Assembly: GCA_946566685.1 (NCBI GenBank)
Contig: CAMNXA010000030.1
Location: forward strand, 1-36,750
DNA: 36,750 nt
Source: an uncultured Lachnospiraceae bacterium
GTDB taxonomy: Bacteria > Bacillota > Clostridia > Lachnospirales > Lachnospiraceae
Direction of reading: 5' to 3'
This document shows, one piece after another, positions 23,212 through 30,803 of the stretch. Position numbers and translations under genes: made by a program. Position 1 is the first letter of the stretch. Every line of letters starts with the position of its first letter. The notes under the pieces are model-generated. The model ran no database searches. It was not told the origin of the DNA and saw only the letters and a program-made list of their open reading frames with translations.

Positions 23212-24396
23212 ATGATGAAAATGAAATGGATAGGTATTGCGGCAGCTGTTATCGTTGTTGGAATCGGGGTAGGATTATTGTTTTTTGGGGATAAGATAAA
23301 GACGATCTATGTTTCCCTAAACAGTTTCAAGGACAAGAATCTGGCGCACACCTTTCAGCACACGCCGGAGATACAGCCGGTGAAGAAGATAGCCAGGGGA
23401 GAGGAGGTTTTCCAGTTCCCGCGGGAAGAAAACATTGTGCTGGCAGACGGGTATATGTATGAAGACAGTTTCTATGCCACTGAAAAATTTATGGAAGATA
23501 CGAAGACCACCGCCATGCTGGTCATCCGGGATGATGTCATCAAATATGAAAAGTATTTTATGGGCGGGGATGAAGATACGCTGTTTTCATCCAATTCCAT
23601 GGGCAAGTCTTTTGTGTCGGCGCTGATGGGGATTGCCGTCTCAGAAGGGTATGTGGAGAGCATAGAGGATCCAATTGGGAAGTACGTGCCGGAATTTGTG
23701 GGCACATCGCTGGAAAATATCCCTATCAGGGCATGCCTGAAGATGGCTTCCGGTATTGATTTTAATGAGGATACGGATATGAGCGGGTTTTCCATGCGCA
23801 CCCTGATGGGCAAGCCTGCCATGGAAGTGATCGCTGGGTATGGCGTACAGGAAGAACCCTATACTTATCGGAGATATTTAAGCATTAACACGGAAATCCT
23901 GGGAAATGTCATCACCAACGCCACCGGATACAGCCTGGCGGAATTTATGGAAGAGAAACTGTGGAAAAAGATCGGAGCCGCCCACGATGCCTACTGGACA
24001 CTCAGTAACGGTACGGAACTGGCGATGGGCGGATTGAGTGTATCTTTAGAGGACTATGCCCGCTTTGCCAGATTGTATCTGCATGAGGGGAACTATCGCG
24101 GGGAGCAGGTGCTGCCGAAAGAGTGGGTGAAAGACAGCATGGATATCAGGGAAGCCTATTCCAAACCGGGTGCCAACTATGACGCCTATAATGCCATCGG
24201 CTATGGATACCAGTGGTGGGTGCCGGAGGGAGATGAGGGAGAGTTCATGGCGATTGGTGTCTATGGCCAGTGGATCTATGTGAATCCAACGAAGAGCGTT
24301 ATCATCGTCAAGACCAGCGCAGATCCGGACTTTATGGCCAAAGGCTATGAACTGAAACATGTGGAATTTTTCAGGGCAGTTGCGGATGGTGTCTGA
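23212..24396 (+). CDS. Membrane-anchored serine hydrolase (class C beta-lactamase-like)
   Basis: The 394-residue protein has an N-terminal membrane segment (about 5-24) and an extracellular beta-lactamase/PBP-like domain. The nucleophile motif SxxK is S129-M-G-K132, the second motif is in YRRYLSINTEILGN, and GVYGQWIYV plus VKTSADPDF form the C-terminal part. Relatives include esterases, D-aminopeptidases and PBP-like enzymes, so beta-lactam hydrolysis should not be assumed. I chose ATG 23212 (GGAGG 8 nt upstream); an earlier ATG at 23179 overlaps the -10 region. It is preceded by a MerR-type promoter and is convergent with the MerR gene. Confidence 0.88.
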   Translation: MMKMKWIGIAAAVIVVGIGVGLLFFGDKIKTIYVSLNSFKDKNLAHTFQHTPEIQPVKKIARGEEVFQFPREENIVLADGYMYEDSFYATEKFMEDTKTTAMLVIRDDVIKYEKYFMGGDEDTLFSSNSMGKSFVSALMGIAVSEGYVESIEDPIGKYVPEFVGTSLENIPIRACLKMASGIDFNEDTDMSGFSMRTLMGKPAMEVIAGYGVQEEPYTYRRYLSINTEILGNVITNATGYSLAEFMEEKLWKKIGAAHDAYWTLSNGTELAMGGLSVSLEDYARFARLYLHEGNYRGEQVLPKEWVKDSMDIREAYSKPGANYDAYNAIGYGYQWWVPEGDEGEFMAIGVYGQWIYVNPTKSVIIVKTSADPDFMAKGYELKHVEFFRAVADGV

Positions 24397-24425
24397 GGCT
24401 TTCTGCCCTGATACGTGCGAGGAGG

Positions 24426-25238
24426 TCAGGAAAGGATTGGAATTTCAATCTGTACTATGTAGTCTTCAATCCGGTCAACCACATTTTCATTGATGCCCAT
24501 TTCATAAGCATAACCTGTCAAAGTCAGCCCCTGTTTTGCCGCATGATCAAAGATTGCCTGGTAACGCAGGGGCATCTTGTCCCAATCGCCTTTGTGAAAA
24601 GCCCTGAGATATTTTCCGGCGGGCTGTATGGGAAGGCTGTCATTTTGCCTGAGGAAAGGTATCTCAATAAAAAGTTTGGAATAATCATCGTACTTCCCAT
24701 TTTGCAGGCTGGCAACAGGGATCATGGAACCATAGGAAGCGTGGTGAAGCCGTCCGAGTTGATATTTTAAGGTTTCAGCAGTGATCAGTTCCACTTCCTG
24801 TTCAAAGGTGGTGTCTTCGTCAATATCTACTGTGACCAGACAGCGTGCTTCCTTCTCTACAATATCAATCCGATCCAGATCCATGGTCAGCAGCGTGACC
24901 ATATTTTGATGGTGGGTGCATAAAGTTTCCCGCAGCGCCTGTAGATGCGTGATATTGCGGTCCAGGTCGGTGATCTTCTCATCCAGAAGGGCTTTCAGGC
25001 TGGCGGCAGAGCGGTCTTCCATGAAACTTTGTATTTCTCCGATGGACACATCCAGTTCTCGCAACAAAAGGATGGTCTCCAAAATGGGACTCTGATAGTA
25101 GGTATAAAGGCGGTAGCCGTTTTCCGGGTGGATGGCGGCCGGTTTTAAGAGGCCGATCTCGTCATACCACATCAGGGTCTTTTTGTTGATGCCGTGCATG
25201 GATGCAAACTGGCCAATGGTGAGGAATTTGTCTTTCAT
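24426..25238 (-). CDS. MerR-family regulator with GyrI-like effector domain
   Basis: A 270-residue regulator. The N-terminal winged helix (FLTIGQFASMHGINKKTLMW, YDEIGLLKPA, NGYRLYTYYQ) is classic MerR. A dimerisation coiled coil follows (about 75-115), then a C-terminal domain ending GYAYEMGINENVVDRIEDYI plus VQIEIPI, as in the GyrI-like multidrug-binding domain of BmrR. It probably senses an organic cation or antibiotic-like molecule. GCAGGAGGC precedes this ATG; about 87 further codons upstream stay open only because they translate the operator repeats. It is convergent with the serine hydrolase, with only 29 nt between them. Confidence 0.92.
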   Translation of the reverse strand: MKDKFLTIGQFASMHGINKKTLMWYDEIGLLKPAAIHPENGYRLYTYYQSPILETILLLRELDVSIGEIQSFMEDRSAASLKALLDEKITDLDRNITHLQALRETLCTHHQNMVTLLTMDLDRIDIVEKEARCLVTVDIDEDTTFEQEVELITAETLKYQLGRLHHASYGSMIPVASLQNGKYDDYSKLFIEIPFLRQNDSLPIQPAGKYLRAFHKGDWDKMPLRYQAIFDHAAKQGLTLTGYAYEMGINENVVDRIEDYIVQIEIPILS

Positions 25239-25264
25239 TTGTCTGTGCCTCCTGCCTGTGGATA

Positions 25265-25384
25265 TTAACTGTACAGTGACTGTGTTGAATATAAGTATAG
25301 CTGACAGTGATTGTATGAAATATAAACATACAGCAATCGTATAGAATATGGACATAACCGCACTGTTACTGTATGGTATATAAT
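25265..25384 (+). repeat. Tandem array of four MerR-type operator/promoter units
   Basis: Four degenerate copies of the dyad seen before the serine hydrolase: TACAGTGACTGTG (25272-25284), GACAGTGATTGTA (25303-25315), TACAGCAATCGTA (25329-25341) and CACTGTTACTGTA (25361-25373). Starts are 31, 26 and 32 nt apart. Each is followed after 5 nt by a -10-like hexamer on the plus strand: TATAAG (25290), TATAAA (25321), TATGGA (25347), TATAAT (25379). The same offset holds at the single site 23154-23177. The first copy lies 34 nt from the merR start and can serve autoregulation; the units face the GGDEF gene. Confidence 0.8.
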
Positions 25385-25454
25385 ACCGGATTGGAGTGTG
25401 AAATACAAGAGTTGTTCTGTGTAAATTGAGATGTCTTGGGGGAAATGAGAATTC

Positions 25455-25483
25455 TTGCTTTCGATAGGGGAGTTTGCTATACT
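25455..25483 (+). promoter_or_regulatory. Sigma-A promoter of the GGDEF gene
   Basis: TTGCTT (25455-25460), a 17-nt spacer ending TGC, and TATACT (25478-25483), 62 nt before the ATG. It lies downstream of the MerR operator array. Confidence 0.72.
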
Positions 25484-25545
25484 GTAAAAGAGACGGCACT
25501 TAATGGAATGGGAGGACGTAACCCAGTAACAGGAGGCGACATGCG

Positions 25546-26121
25546 ATGAAAAATATACTGTGGCATCGTGGCAGGTCAAAGGATACACAGTATAAGGGAC
25601 GGACGAGTCCCGCGAACCGATTGTTCGGTGACAGGGAAAGCGATGCGCTCACCGGCGTGGCGGAGCGGAAATATTTTCAAAAGACAGTGGAGGCAGCTTT
25701 GCAGGAAGAAGGCGTACAGGGGTGTCTCCTGATTCTGGATGTGGACTGGATGAAGGAGATCAATGAACGTTTCGGGCGGAATACGGGCGATCGGGTTCTG
25801 CAAAATGTGGCTGTTATGCTGCGGGAGAATTTCAGGAACTGTGATAGTATCGGGAGACTGGGGGAAGACGAATTTGCACTCTGGATCAGAGGGCTTTCGG
25901 TGGAACATGTGGATGGTATCCGCAGACGGATTGCGCAGTTGAATGATAAGCTGATGCATCTGGGGGAAGATATGCCGGTGGTTACGTTGAGCGCCGGGGT
26001 GGCGCTGGGGGAGGCCGGGGAGAAATTTAAGAGTCTGTATGGACGTGCCAGAGAAGTGCTCCAACGTGTGAAGGAGCGGGGACGGTGTGGCTGTGAGATT
26101 TATGAGCGGCATCAGCCGTGA
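25546..26121 (+). CDS. Small GGDEF-domain protein (variant GEDEF, I-site kept)
   Basis: A 191-residue soluble protein, almost only a diguanylate cyclase (GGDEF) domain. Visible are DALTGVAERKYF (DxLTGxxNR-like), LDVDWMKEINERFG, NTGDRVLQ, and the signature GRLGEDEFALW. Here the second Gly of GGDEF is Glu (G106-E107-D108-E109-F110). The product-inhibition I-site RxxD is present as R97-N-C-D100, five residues upstream of the signature. It has no membrane segment or sensor domain. Activity could be altered or lost through Glu107, while the I-site suggests it may still bind c-di-GMP. The ribosome site is AGGAGG, 9 nt upstream. Confidence 0.85.
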   Translation: MKNILWHRGRSKDTQYKGRTSPANRLFGDRESDALTGVAERKYFQKTVEAALQEEGVQGCLLILDVDWMKEINERFGRNTGDRVLQNVAVMLRENFRNCDSIGRLGEDEFALWIRGLSVEHVDGIRRRIAQLNDKLMHLGEDMPVVTLSAGVALGEAGEKFKSLYGRAREVLQRVKERGRCGCEIYERHQP

Positions 26122-26196
26122 TATGGATGCACAGCGGAGCTGGCAGGCGGTCAATAGAGCAGTTGACGTAGGTTAGATTGAAAACAGGAGGACATC

Positions 26197-27603
26197 ATGG
26201 GCGGTTTTTTTGGAGTGGCATCAAAGGAGAATTGTATATTTGATCTGTTTTTTGGGACGGATTATCATTCCCATCTGGGAACAAGGCGGGCCGGCATGGC
26301 ACTTTACAGTAAGGAAGAGGGGTTTGACCGGGCAATCCATAATATCGAGAACACGCCTTTTCGTACCAAATTCGATAAAGATGTCAACAAGATGCATGGC
26401 ACGCTGGGCATAGGGTGTATTTCTGATTATGAACCGCAGCCATTGATCATTCGCTCTCATCATGGTACTTACGCCATCACCACGGTTGGTAAGATCAATA
26501 ATAAAGATGAGATCGTATCGGAGATTTTTAAGAATGGCAGGGGACATTTCCTGGAGATGAGCGGGGGAGATATCAATGCCACGGAATTAGTAGCAGCTGT
26601 TATTAATCAGAAAGACAATCTGATTGAGGGAATGCAGTATGCGCAGGAACTGATTGATGGTTCCATGACAATGCTGATCATGACGGAGAAGGGGATTTAT
26701 GCGGCGAGGGATCGTTATGGCCGCACACCGGTGACCATTGGCATAAAAGATAACGCCTGTTGCATATCTTTTGAAAGCTTTGCCTATTTGAATCTGGGTT
26801 ATAAGCCGGAACGGGAACTGGGACCGGGAGAGATTGTGGTTGTGACACCGGAAGGCGTCAGAACACTGGCAGCGCCGGGCAAGGATATGAAGATCTGCAC
26901 TTTCCTTTGGATTTATTATGGGTATCCGACTTCTTCCTATGAGGGAGTCAGTGTGGAGGAGATGCGTTACCGTTGCGGCGCTATGCTGGCAAAACGGGAT
27001 GACGTGAAGCCGGATATCGTGGCGGGAGTGCCGGATTCCGGGACGGCTCATGCCATTGGCTATGCCAATGAGTCGGGGATTCCTTTTTCCAGGCCCTTTA
27101 TCAAATACACACCGACCTGGCCAAGGTCGTTCATGCCCACAATTCAGAGTAAGCGTGATCTGATCGCAAAGATGAAACTGATTCCGGTGCATGATCTGAT
27201 CAAAGACCGCAGTCTGCTTCTGATTGATGATTCCATTGTGCGGGGGACGCAGCTTCGGGAAACCACGGAGTTCCTGTATCAGAGCGGTGCCAGGGAAGTG
27301 CATATCAGGCCGGCCTGTCCGCCGCTTCTCTTTGGCTGTAAATATCTGAATTTTTCCCGCTCCACTTCGGAGATGGAATTGATTGCCCGCCGGGTGATCC
27401 AGGAACTGGAGGGCGATAACAAGTATCCGAATCTCTCGGTCTATGCGAATCCGGAGAGCAGTGAATATAAGGAGATGCTTAAGAAGATTGGAGAAAAACT
27501 TAACTTCACATCACTTCGTTATCACAGGCTGGATGATATGATAGCTTCGGTTGGCATTGATAAATGTAAGCTGTGTACATACTGTTGGGATGGCCGGGAG
27601 TGA
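26197..27603 (+). CDS. PurF-like amidophosphoribosyltransferase paralogue lacking Cys1
   Basis: The 468-residue protein aligns with PurF (glutamine PRPP amidotransferase, first step of purine synthesis) over its length: an Ntn-type glutaminase half (about 1-230) and a phosphoribosyltransferase half with the PRPP loop LLIDDSIVRGTQL. Cysteines fit the PurF Fe-S cluster (KICTF, ACPP, CKLC near the end). The mature N-terminus should be CGIFG, but here it is M-GGFFGV: the catalytic Cys is Gly. GGAGG sits right before this ATG, so no upstream Cys is likely. Glutaminase activity should be absent; the enzyme would need free ammonia or do something else. No other purine genes adjoin it. Confidence 0.88.
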   Translation: MGGFFGVASKENCIFDLFFGTDYHSHLGTRRAGMALYSKEEGFDRAIHNIENTPFRTKFDKDVNKMHGTLGIGCISDYEPQPLIIRSHHGTYAITTVGKINNKDEIVSEIFKNGRGHFLEMSGGDINATELVAAVINQKDNLIEGMQYAQELIDGSMTMLIMTEKGIYAARDRYGRTPVTIGIKDNACCISFESFAYLNLGYKPERELGPGEIVVVTPEGVRTLAAPGKDMKICTFLWIYYGYPTSSYEGVSVEEMRYRCGAMLAKRDDVKPDIVAGVPDSGTAHAIGYANESGIPFSRPFIKYTPTWPRSFMPTIQSKRDLIAKMKLIPVHDLIKDRSLLLIDDSIVRGTQLRETTEFLYQSGAREVHIRPACPPLLFGCKYLNFSRSTSEMELIARRVIQELEGDNKYPNLSVYANPESSEYKEMLKKIGEKLNFTSLRYHRLDDMIASVGIDKCKLCTYCWDGRE

Positions 27604-27612
27604 CAGACGGTA

Positions 27613-27641
27613 TTGACGCTGGGTTCCAGTTCCATTATAAT
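27613..27641 (+). promoter_or_regulatory. Promoter of the manganese riboswitch transcript
   Basis: TTGACG (27613-27618), a 17-nt spacer, and a perfect TATAAT (27636-27641). Transcription would start near 27648, a few bases before the aptamer. Confidence 0.82.
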
Positions 27642-27653
27642 AGAATACTATAA

Positions 27654-27764
27654 TATATGAGGGAGTAGTCGGCGTCTGGCAGGATCAGACGCGGTATGCC
27701 AACATACTGATGGAGGCTGTTTGGGGCTGATATCTGGTATATCTTAATTGATGAGACTCATGTA
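27654..27764 (+). promoter_or_regulatory. yybP-ykoY riboswitch (Mn2+ sensing)
   Basis: The aptamer is closed by P1, TATATGAG (27654-27661) with CTCATGTA (27757-27764). Conserved yybP-ykoY pieces are GGGAGTAGTCGGCGTC, a hairpin GCGTCTGG...CAGACGC, CCAACATACTGATGG, GGGCTGATATCTGG and GATGAGACTCATG. In other bacteria this element turns on Mn2+ efflux genes when manganese binds. A terminator hairpin lies 36 nt downstream and a UPF0016 transporter gene follows, the expected target. Recognition is from memory of the consensus; a covariance search would confirm it. Confidence 0.85.
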
Positions 27765-27800
27765 TGGCGGAGTGCTGTACGTGTGTCTTGAGCGGATTTT

Positions 27801-27834
27801 AAGGGATAGATACCGTATAGTATCTGTCCCTTTT
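27801..27834 (+). terminator. Regulatory terminator of the yybP-ykoY leader
   Basis: GGGATAGATAC (27803-27813) pairs with GTATCTGTCCC (27820-27830), one G-U pair, 6-nt loop, then TTTT; AA before and TT after extend it. It lies between aptamer and gene, consistent with transcriptional control. Confidence 0.8.
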
Positions 27835-27897
27835 CGTATGAAAATATGAGAAGACGCATGCGTAAAAACACCTAGGATAAGAAAGAGAGGATTGGTC

Positions 27898-28590
27898 ATG
27901 ATCATTTTTTTGACAGTGCTGGCAACGATCTTTATAGCAGAGATGGGGGATAAGACCCAGCTGCTTTTAGTGGCGATGGCGGGGAAATATAAGATTCCTC
28001 ACATTCTGACGGGGACCTGGCTTGCCACGGCAGTGCTGAATCTGCTGGCAGTAGGAGTGGGAGCGGCCCTCGGCAGTTATCTGGATATGCGGGTCATCAA
28101 AATAGCGGCGGCGCTTGCTTTCTTCTGGTTTGCTTACAGTACGCTCAGGGGTGAAGATGATGACGGAGAGGAGAACGAGATAAAGCATCGTTTTGGCCCG
28201 ATTCTTGGCATCTTCATTTCCTTTTTCATTGGAGAACTGGGGGATAAAACACAGCTGTCTGCGATCACACTGGCAGCAACGTACACGGATCACAATTTTG
28301 CTAACGCGAGTTATGTATTCTTTGGATGCACATTGGGACTGATTTTGGCGGATCTGATCGGCCTGATCGTGGGAGTGGTCTTAAAGAGTAAGATGCCGGC
28401 GGGACTTTTGAATAACCTTTCCTTTGCAATTTTTGCTCTCTTTGGAGCAGCCAGCCTGCGGGAGGCCTTTGGCCTGATCTTTGGGGCGGGCAGCAGGATA
28501 TCTGTGATTCTTACGGTGGGGATTACCCTGGTATTTATGGGAATCTGTGTGCTGACAGTTTACAGAAAGGCAAAACGCGGCAGGGAATAA
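27898..28590 (+). CDS. UPF0016/GDT1-family manganese transporter
   Basis: The 230-residue, six- to seven-span membrane protein carries the two family motifs E-x-G-D-K-T: EMGDKTQ (residues 15-21) and ELGDKTQ (113-119), separated by an acidic cytoplasmic loop (EDDDGEENE). Bacterial members such as MneA export Mn2+; eukaryotic relatives (TMEM165/Gdt1) move Mn2+/Ca2+. The riboswitch upstream supports Mn2+ efflux. ATG 27898 sits 7 nt after GAGAGG and is preferred over TTG 27892. Confidence 0.93.
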   Translation: MIIFLTVLATIFIAEMGDKTQLLLVAMAGKYKIPHILTGTWLATAVLNLLAVGVGAALGSYLDMRVIKIAAALAFFWFAYSTLRGEDDDGEENEIKHRFGPILGIFISFFIGELGDKTQLSAITLAATYTDHNFANASYVFFGCTLGLILADLIGLIVGVVLKSKMPAGLLNNLSFAIFALFGAASLREAFGLIFGAGSRISVILTVGITLVFMGICVLTVYRKAKRGRE

Positions 28591-28738
28591 ACAGTCCTGT
28601 AAAAGAAGGCTGTCATTTTATAGAGATATCTGATAAAATAGGATAGGAATCTGGCAGGACGAGAATATAGATAGTATGAAGCGAGATGAAATATCGGTAT
28701 CCTGAGTTACGGATATCATAAAAACAGGGGGAGAATGG

Positions 28739-29722
28739 ATGTTATTTAAGTGCAAAAACTGCGGCGGCAACGTGGTTTATGAACCCAGCAGGGGAATTAT
28801 GTACTGTCCGCACTGTGAAGGGACAGACAGTGAGGACAGGATTGACAATCATTCCATGACACAGTGCGTCAACTGCGGCGCACCCATTGAGGTGAAGGAT
28901 TACATATCTGCGTGTCGCTGTGAACACTGCGGCAGTTATTTGGTTTTAAATGAGCGCGTGGAAGGAGTTTATGAGCCTCATATGATCCTTCCCTTTTGTG
29001 TGAGCAGGCAGGCGGCGGTAGCAGCAATGGATCATGAATTTTCCAAAAGATTGTTTACGCCTTCGGATTTTATGTCCGCTAAGAGTCTGGAAAAGATGGA
29101 AGGAATTTATGTGCCTTTCTGGCTTTATGATTACGAAGCGGATTACGATTATGCCGGGGAGGGTATCAAGGTAAGGACTTGGACCAGCGGGGATACGGAA
29201 TATACAGAAACTTCTTATTATGAGGTGCTTCGCAGAATGGCAGTGGACTTTGACAGGATTCCGGTGGATGCTTCCTATGCCATGGATGATGGGATCATGG
29301 ATCTGATGGAACCCTATCATTATCAGAAACTGGAAGGATTTAATCCCAAATATATGTCAGGTTTCTATGGGGAGATTTATAACCAGAGCGCACCGGAATT
29401 GGAGGGCAGGGCGCAGGTCAAGGCCAGGAATTCCTCCCAGGAGATGATGCAGGCTTCTTTAGGAGGATACAGCCATGTGAGACCCTTTCGAAATGATCTG
29501 AACCTTTCAAGAAACGGCGTCCATTATGCGCTGATGCCGGTATGGCAGTATTTGTATCATTATAAAGGACAGACGTACCAGTATCATGTCAATGGACAGA
29601 CCGGGAAGGTGATCGGTACCACACCGGTATCTAAAGCGAAAGTGCTCTCCTATGCGGCTTCCGTACTGGCAGCTGTGACGGCAGCAGGCTATATGCTTGT
29701 GTGGGCATTGGAGATTTTATAG
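28739..29722 (+). CDS. Zinc-ribbon membrane protein (YdjG-like)
   Basis: The 327-residue protein begins with two zinc ribbons (C5-x2-C8 with C23-x2-C26; C43-x2-C46 with C61-x2-C64), followed by a long soluble domain (MEGIYVPFWLYDYEADYDY, then FNPKYMSGFYGEIY) and a C-terminal membrane segment (about 305-325). This is the TFIIB-type zinc-ribbon protein encoded as ydjG with pspA in Bacillus subtilis. GGGGGAGAA precedes ATG. The ydjH-like gene follows after only 13 nt. Role by analogy: a membrane partner that helps recruit PspA and the SPFH protein. Confidence 0.87.
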   Translation: MLFKCKNCGGNVVYEPSRGIMYCPHCEGTDSEDRIDNHSMTQCVNCGAPIEVKDYISACRCEHCGSYLVLNERVEGVYEPHMILPFCVSRQAAVAAMDHEFSKRLFTPSDFMSAKSLEKMEGIYVPFWLYDYEADYDYAGEGIKVRTWTSGDTEYTETSYYEVLRRMAVDFDRIPVDASYAMDDGIMDLMEPYHYQKLEGFNPKYMSGFYGEIYNQSAPELEGRAQVKARNSSQEMMQASLGGYSHVRPFRNDLNLSRNGVHYALMPVWQYLYHYKGQTYQYHVNGQTGKVIGTTPVSKAKVLSYAASVLAAVTAAGYMLVWALEIL

Positions 29723-29735
29723 GGGAGGCGGGCAG

Positions 29736-30611
29736 ATGAGAGAGTATTTTCGATATTTTAAATGGATCTATATTATCCTGGCTGTGCTGGGAATCTTGCT
29801 GTTAGTTCTCCATGTCGGGCATTGGGGTATCGCCAGGGTGGCGGATTACCAGAGGACGAATCAGGAATGTGCCACAGAGCAGAGGGTATTTGATTACGGT
29901 GAGGTGCTGTCGGACAAAGAGGAGCAGAAACTTGAGAAGCTGATCGCCAAAAGAGAGAAACAGACCGGATGCGATATCGTGCTGATCACCCTGAACGAGT
30001 CCCTGAAAGAATATGCCAGGGAGATTGAACCGGGGGTAAGCTATGATCAGTTCGTGAGGGTTTATGCGGAACAGTTCTGGGAGACAAATGGATTTGGGTA
30101 TGACAGGCCGGACGGTGACGGTGTGGTACTGGTGGATAACTGGTTCCGGGAGGATGATGGCAGTGTCTACACATGGTTTTGCACTACGGGAAAGGCCAAG
30201 TATGCATACTCTTCGGTTCAGGTAAATCATATTCTGGACAATGTTTACCGTTATGTGGAGAGAAATCCCTATCGGGCTTATAAGACCTATGTCAATGATT
30301 TCTATCACGATATGCTGGGAATCAATGTCTTTAGCCTTTATGTGCCGCGCATTGCATACTGGCTGGTTGGAATAATATCGGCTGTTATATTTATTGCAGG
30401 CAACTGGAATTCCAAGCGGGGTAAAAGAACCACAACGGCAGTCACATATGTGGCTGGCGGCAAGCCAACATTCCGGGTTCATGAAGACCGATTTATAAGA
30501 AAGACTGTGACACAGCGAAAGATTCAGAGGAGCAGCAGCGGCGGGGGCGGCCACAGCGGTGGAGGTGGTGGCGGAGGCGGCCATCACGGAGGCGGCGGTC
30601 ATAGCCGCTAG
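29736..30611 (+). CDS. TPM-domain membrane protein with Gly/His tail (YdjH-like)
   Basis: The 291-residue protein has an N-terminal membrane segment (about 8-27), a TPM-like domain (about 45-190; VFDYGEVLSDKEEQKLEKLI, GCDIVLITL, DGDGVVLVDNWF), a second membrane segment (about 206-227) and a C-terminal tail ending in SSSGGGGHSGG and further Gly/His runs. TPM proteins commonly end in Gly-rich tails. GGGGAGGCGGG lies before ATG 29736, 13 nt after the ydjG-like stop; longer frames starting at 29697 lie inside that gene. It matches ydjH of the Bacillus pspA operon. Confidence 0.86.
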   Translation: MREYFRYFKWIYIILAVLGILLLVLHVGHWGIARVADYQRTNQECATEQRVFDYGEVLSDKEEQKLEKLIAKREKQTGCDIVLITLNESLKEYAREIEPGVSYDQFVRVYAEQFWETNGFGYDRPDGDGVVLVDNWFREDDGSVYTWFCTTGKAKYAYSSVQVNHILDNVYRYVERNPYRAYKTYVNDFYHDMLGINVFSLYVPRIAYWLVGIISAVIFIAGNWNSKRGKRTTTAVTYVAGGKPTFRVHEDRFIRKTVTQRKIQRSSSGGGGHSGGGGGGGGHHGGGGHSR

Positions 30612-30612
30612 C

Positions 30613-30655
30613 AGATCGAGCGTGGCTCGATCTCGAGGACTGCTTCGCAGCCTCG
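30613..30655. repeat. Stacked hairpins after the ydjH-like gene
   Basis: AGATCGAGC (30613-30621) pairs with GCTCGATCT (30625-30633) around GTG. CGAGGaCTGC (30634-30643) pairs with GCAGCCTCG (30647-30655) around TTC with a one-base bulge. The arm GCTCGATCT occurs again at 30677-30685, allowing an alternative long-range pairing. There is no T-tract. The design recalls the stack after dapA. Confidence 0.68.
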
Positions 30656-30692
30656 GGAACGGGACCTCGTTGTGGTGCTCGATCTGGGCATT

Positions 30693-30730
30693 AAAAAAAC
30701 AACCCACAAGACGGTATGGGTTGTTTTTTA
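30693..30730. terminator. Bidirectional terminator between the ydjH-like gene and rpsT
   Basis: AAAAAACAACCCA (30694-30706) with TGGGTTGTTTTTT (30717-30729), a perfect 13-bp stem with a 10-nt loop and T/A-rich flanks on both strands. It serves the convergent ydjH-like and rpsT transcripts. Confidence 0.87.
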
Positions 30731-30759
30731 TTTGTCTCAACTTTAGGTTCTCATCCGAG

Positions 30760-30799
30760 TCCGCGAAGCGGATCTCGCGAAGATAATTCCACAGGAATT
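30760..30799. repeat. Row of three mini-hairpins at the rpsT 3' end
   Basis: TCCGC-GAA-GCGGA (30760-30772), ATCT-CGCGA-AGAT (30772-30784), and AATTCC-ACA-GGAATT (30785-30799) follow one another directly. On the minus strand they sit just after the rpsT stop, upstream of its terminator. Function unknown; they may protect the 3' end of the rpsT mRNA. Confidence 0.6.
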
Positions 30800-30803
30800 T
30801 TCT

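Noticed and set aside
25265..25384. The repeats upstream of merR as a CRISPR array
   Set aside because: Repeat units are short, dyadic and degenerate, gaps are 13-20 nt and similar to each other, and the same dyad sits in a promoter elsewhere.
25239..25499. An 87-codon N-terminal extension of the MerR gene
   Set aside because: The extension translates the operator repeats; a GCAGGAGGC site and the classic MerR N-terminus place the start at 25238.
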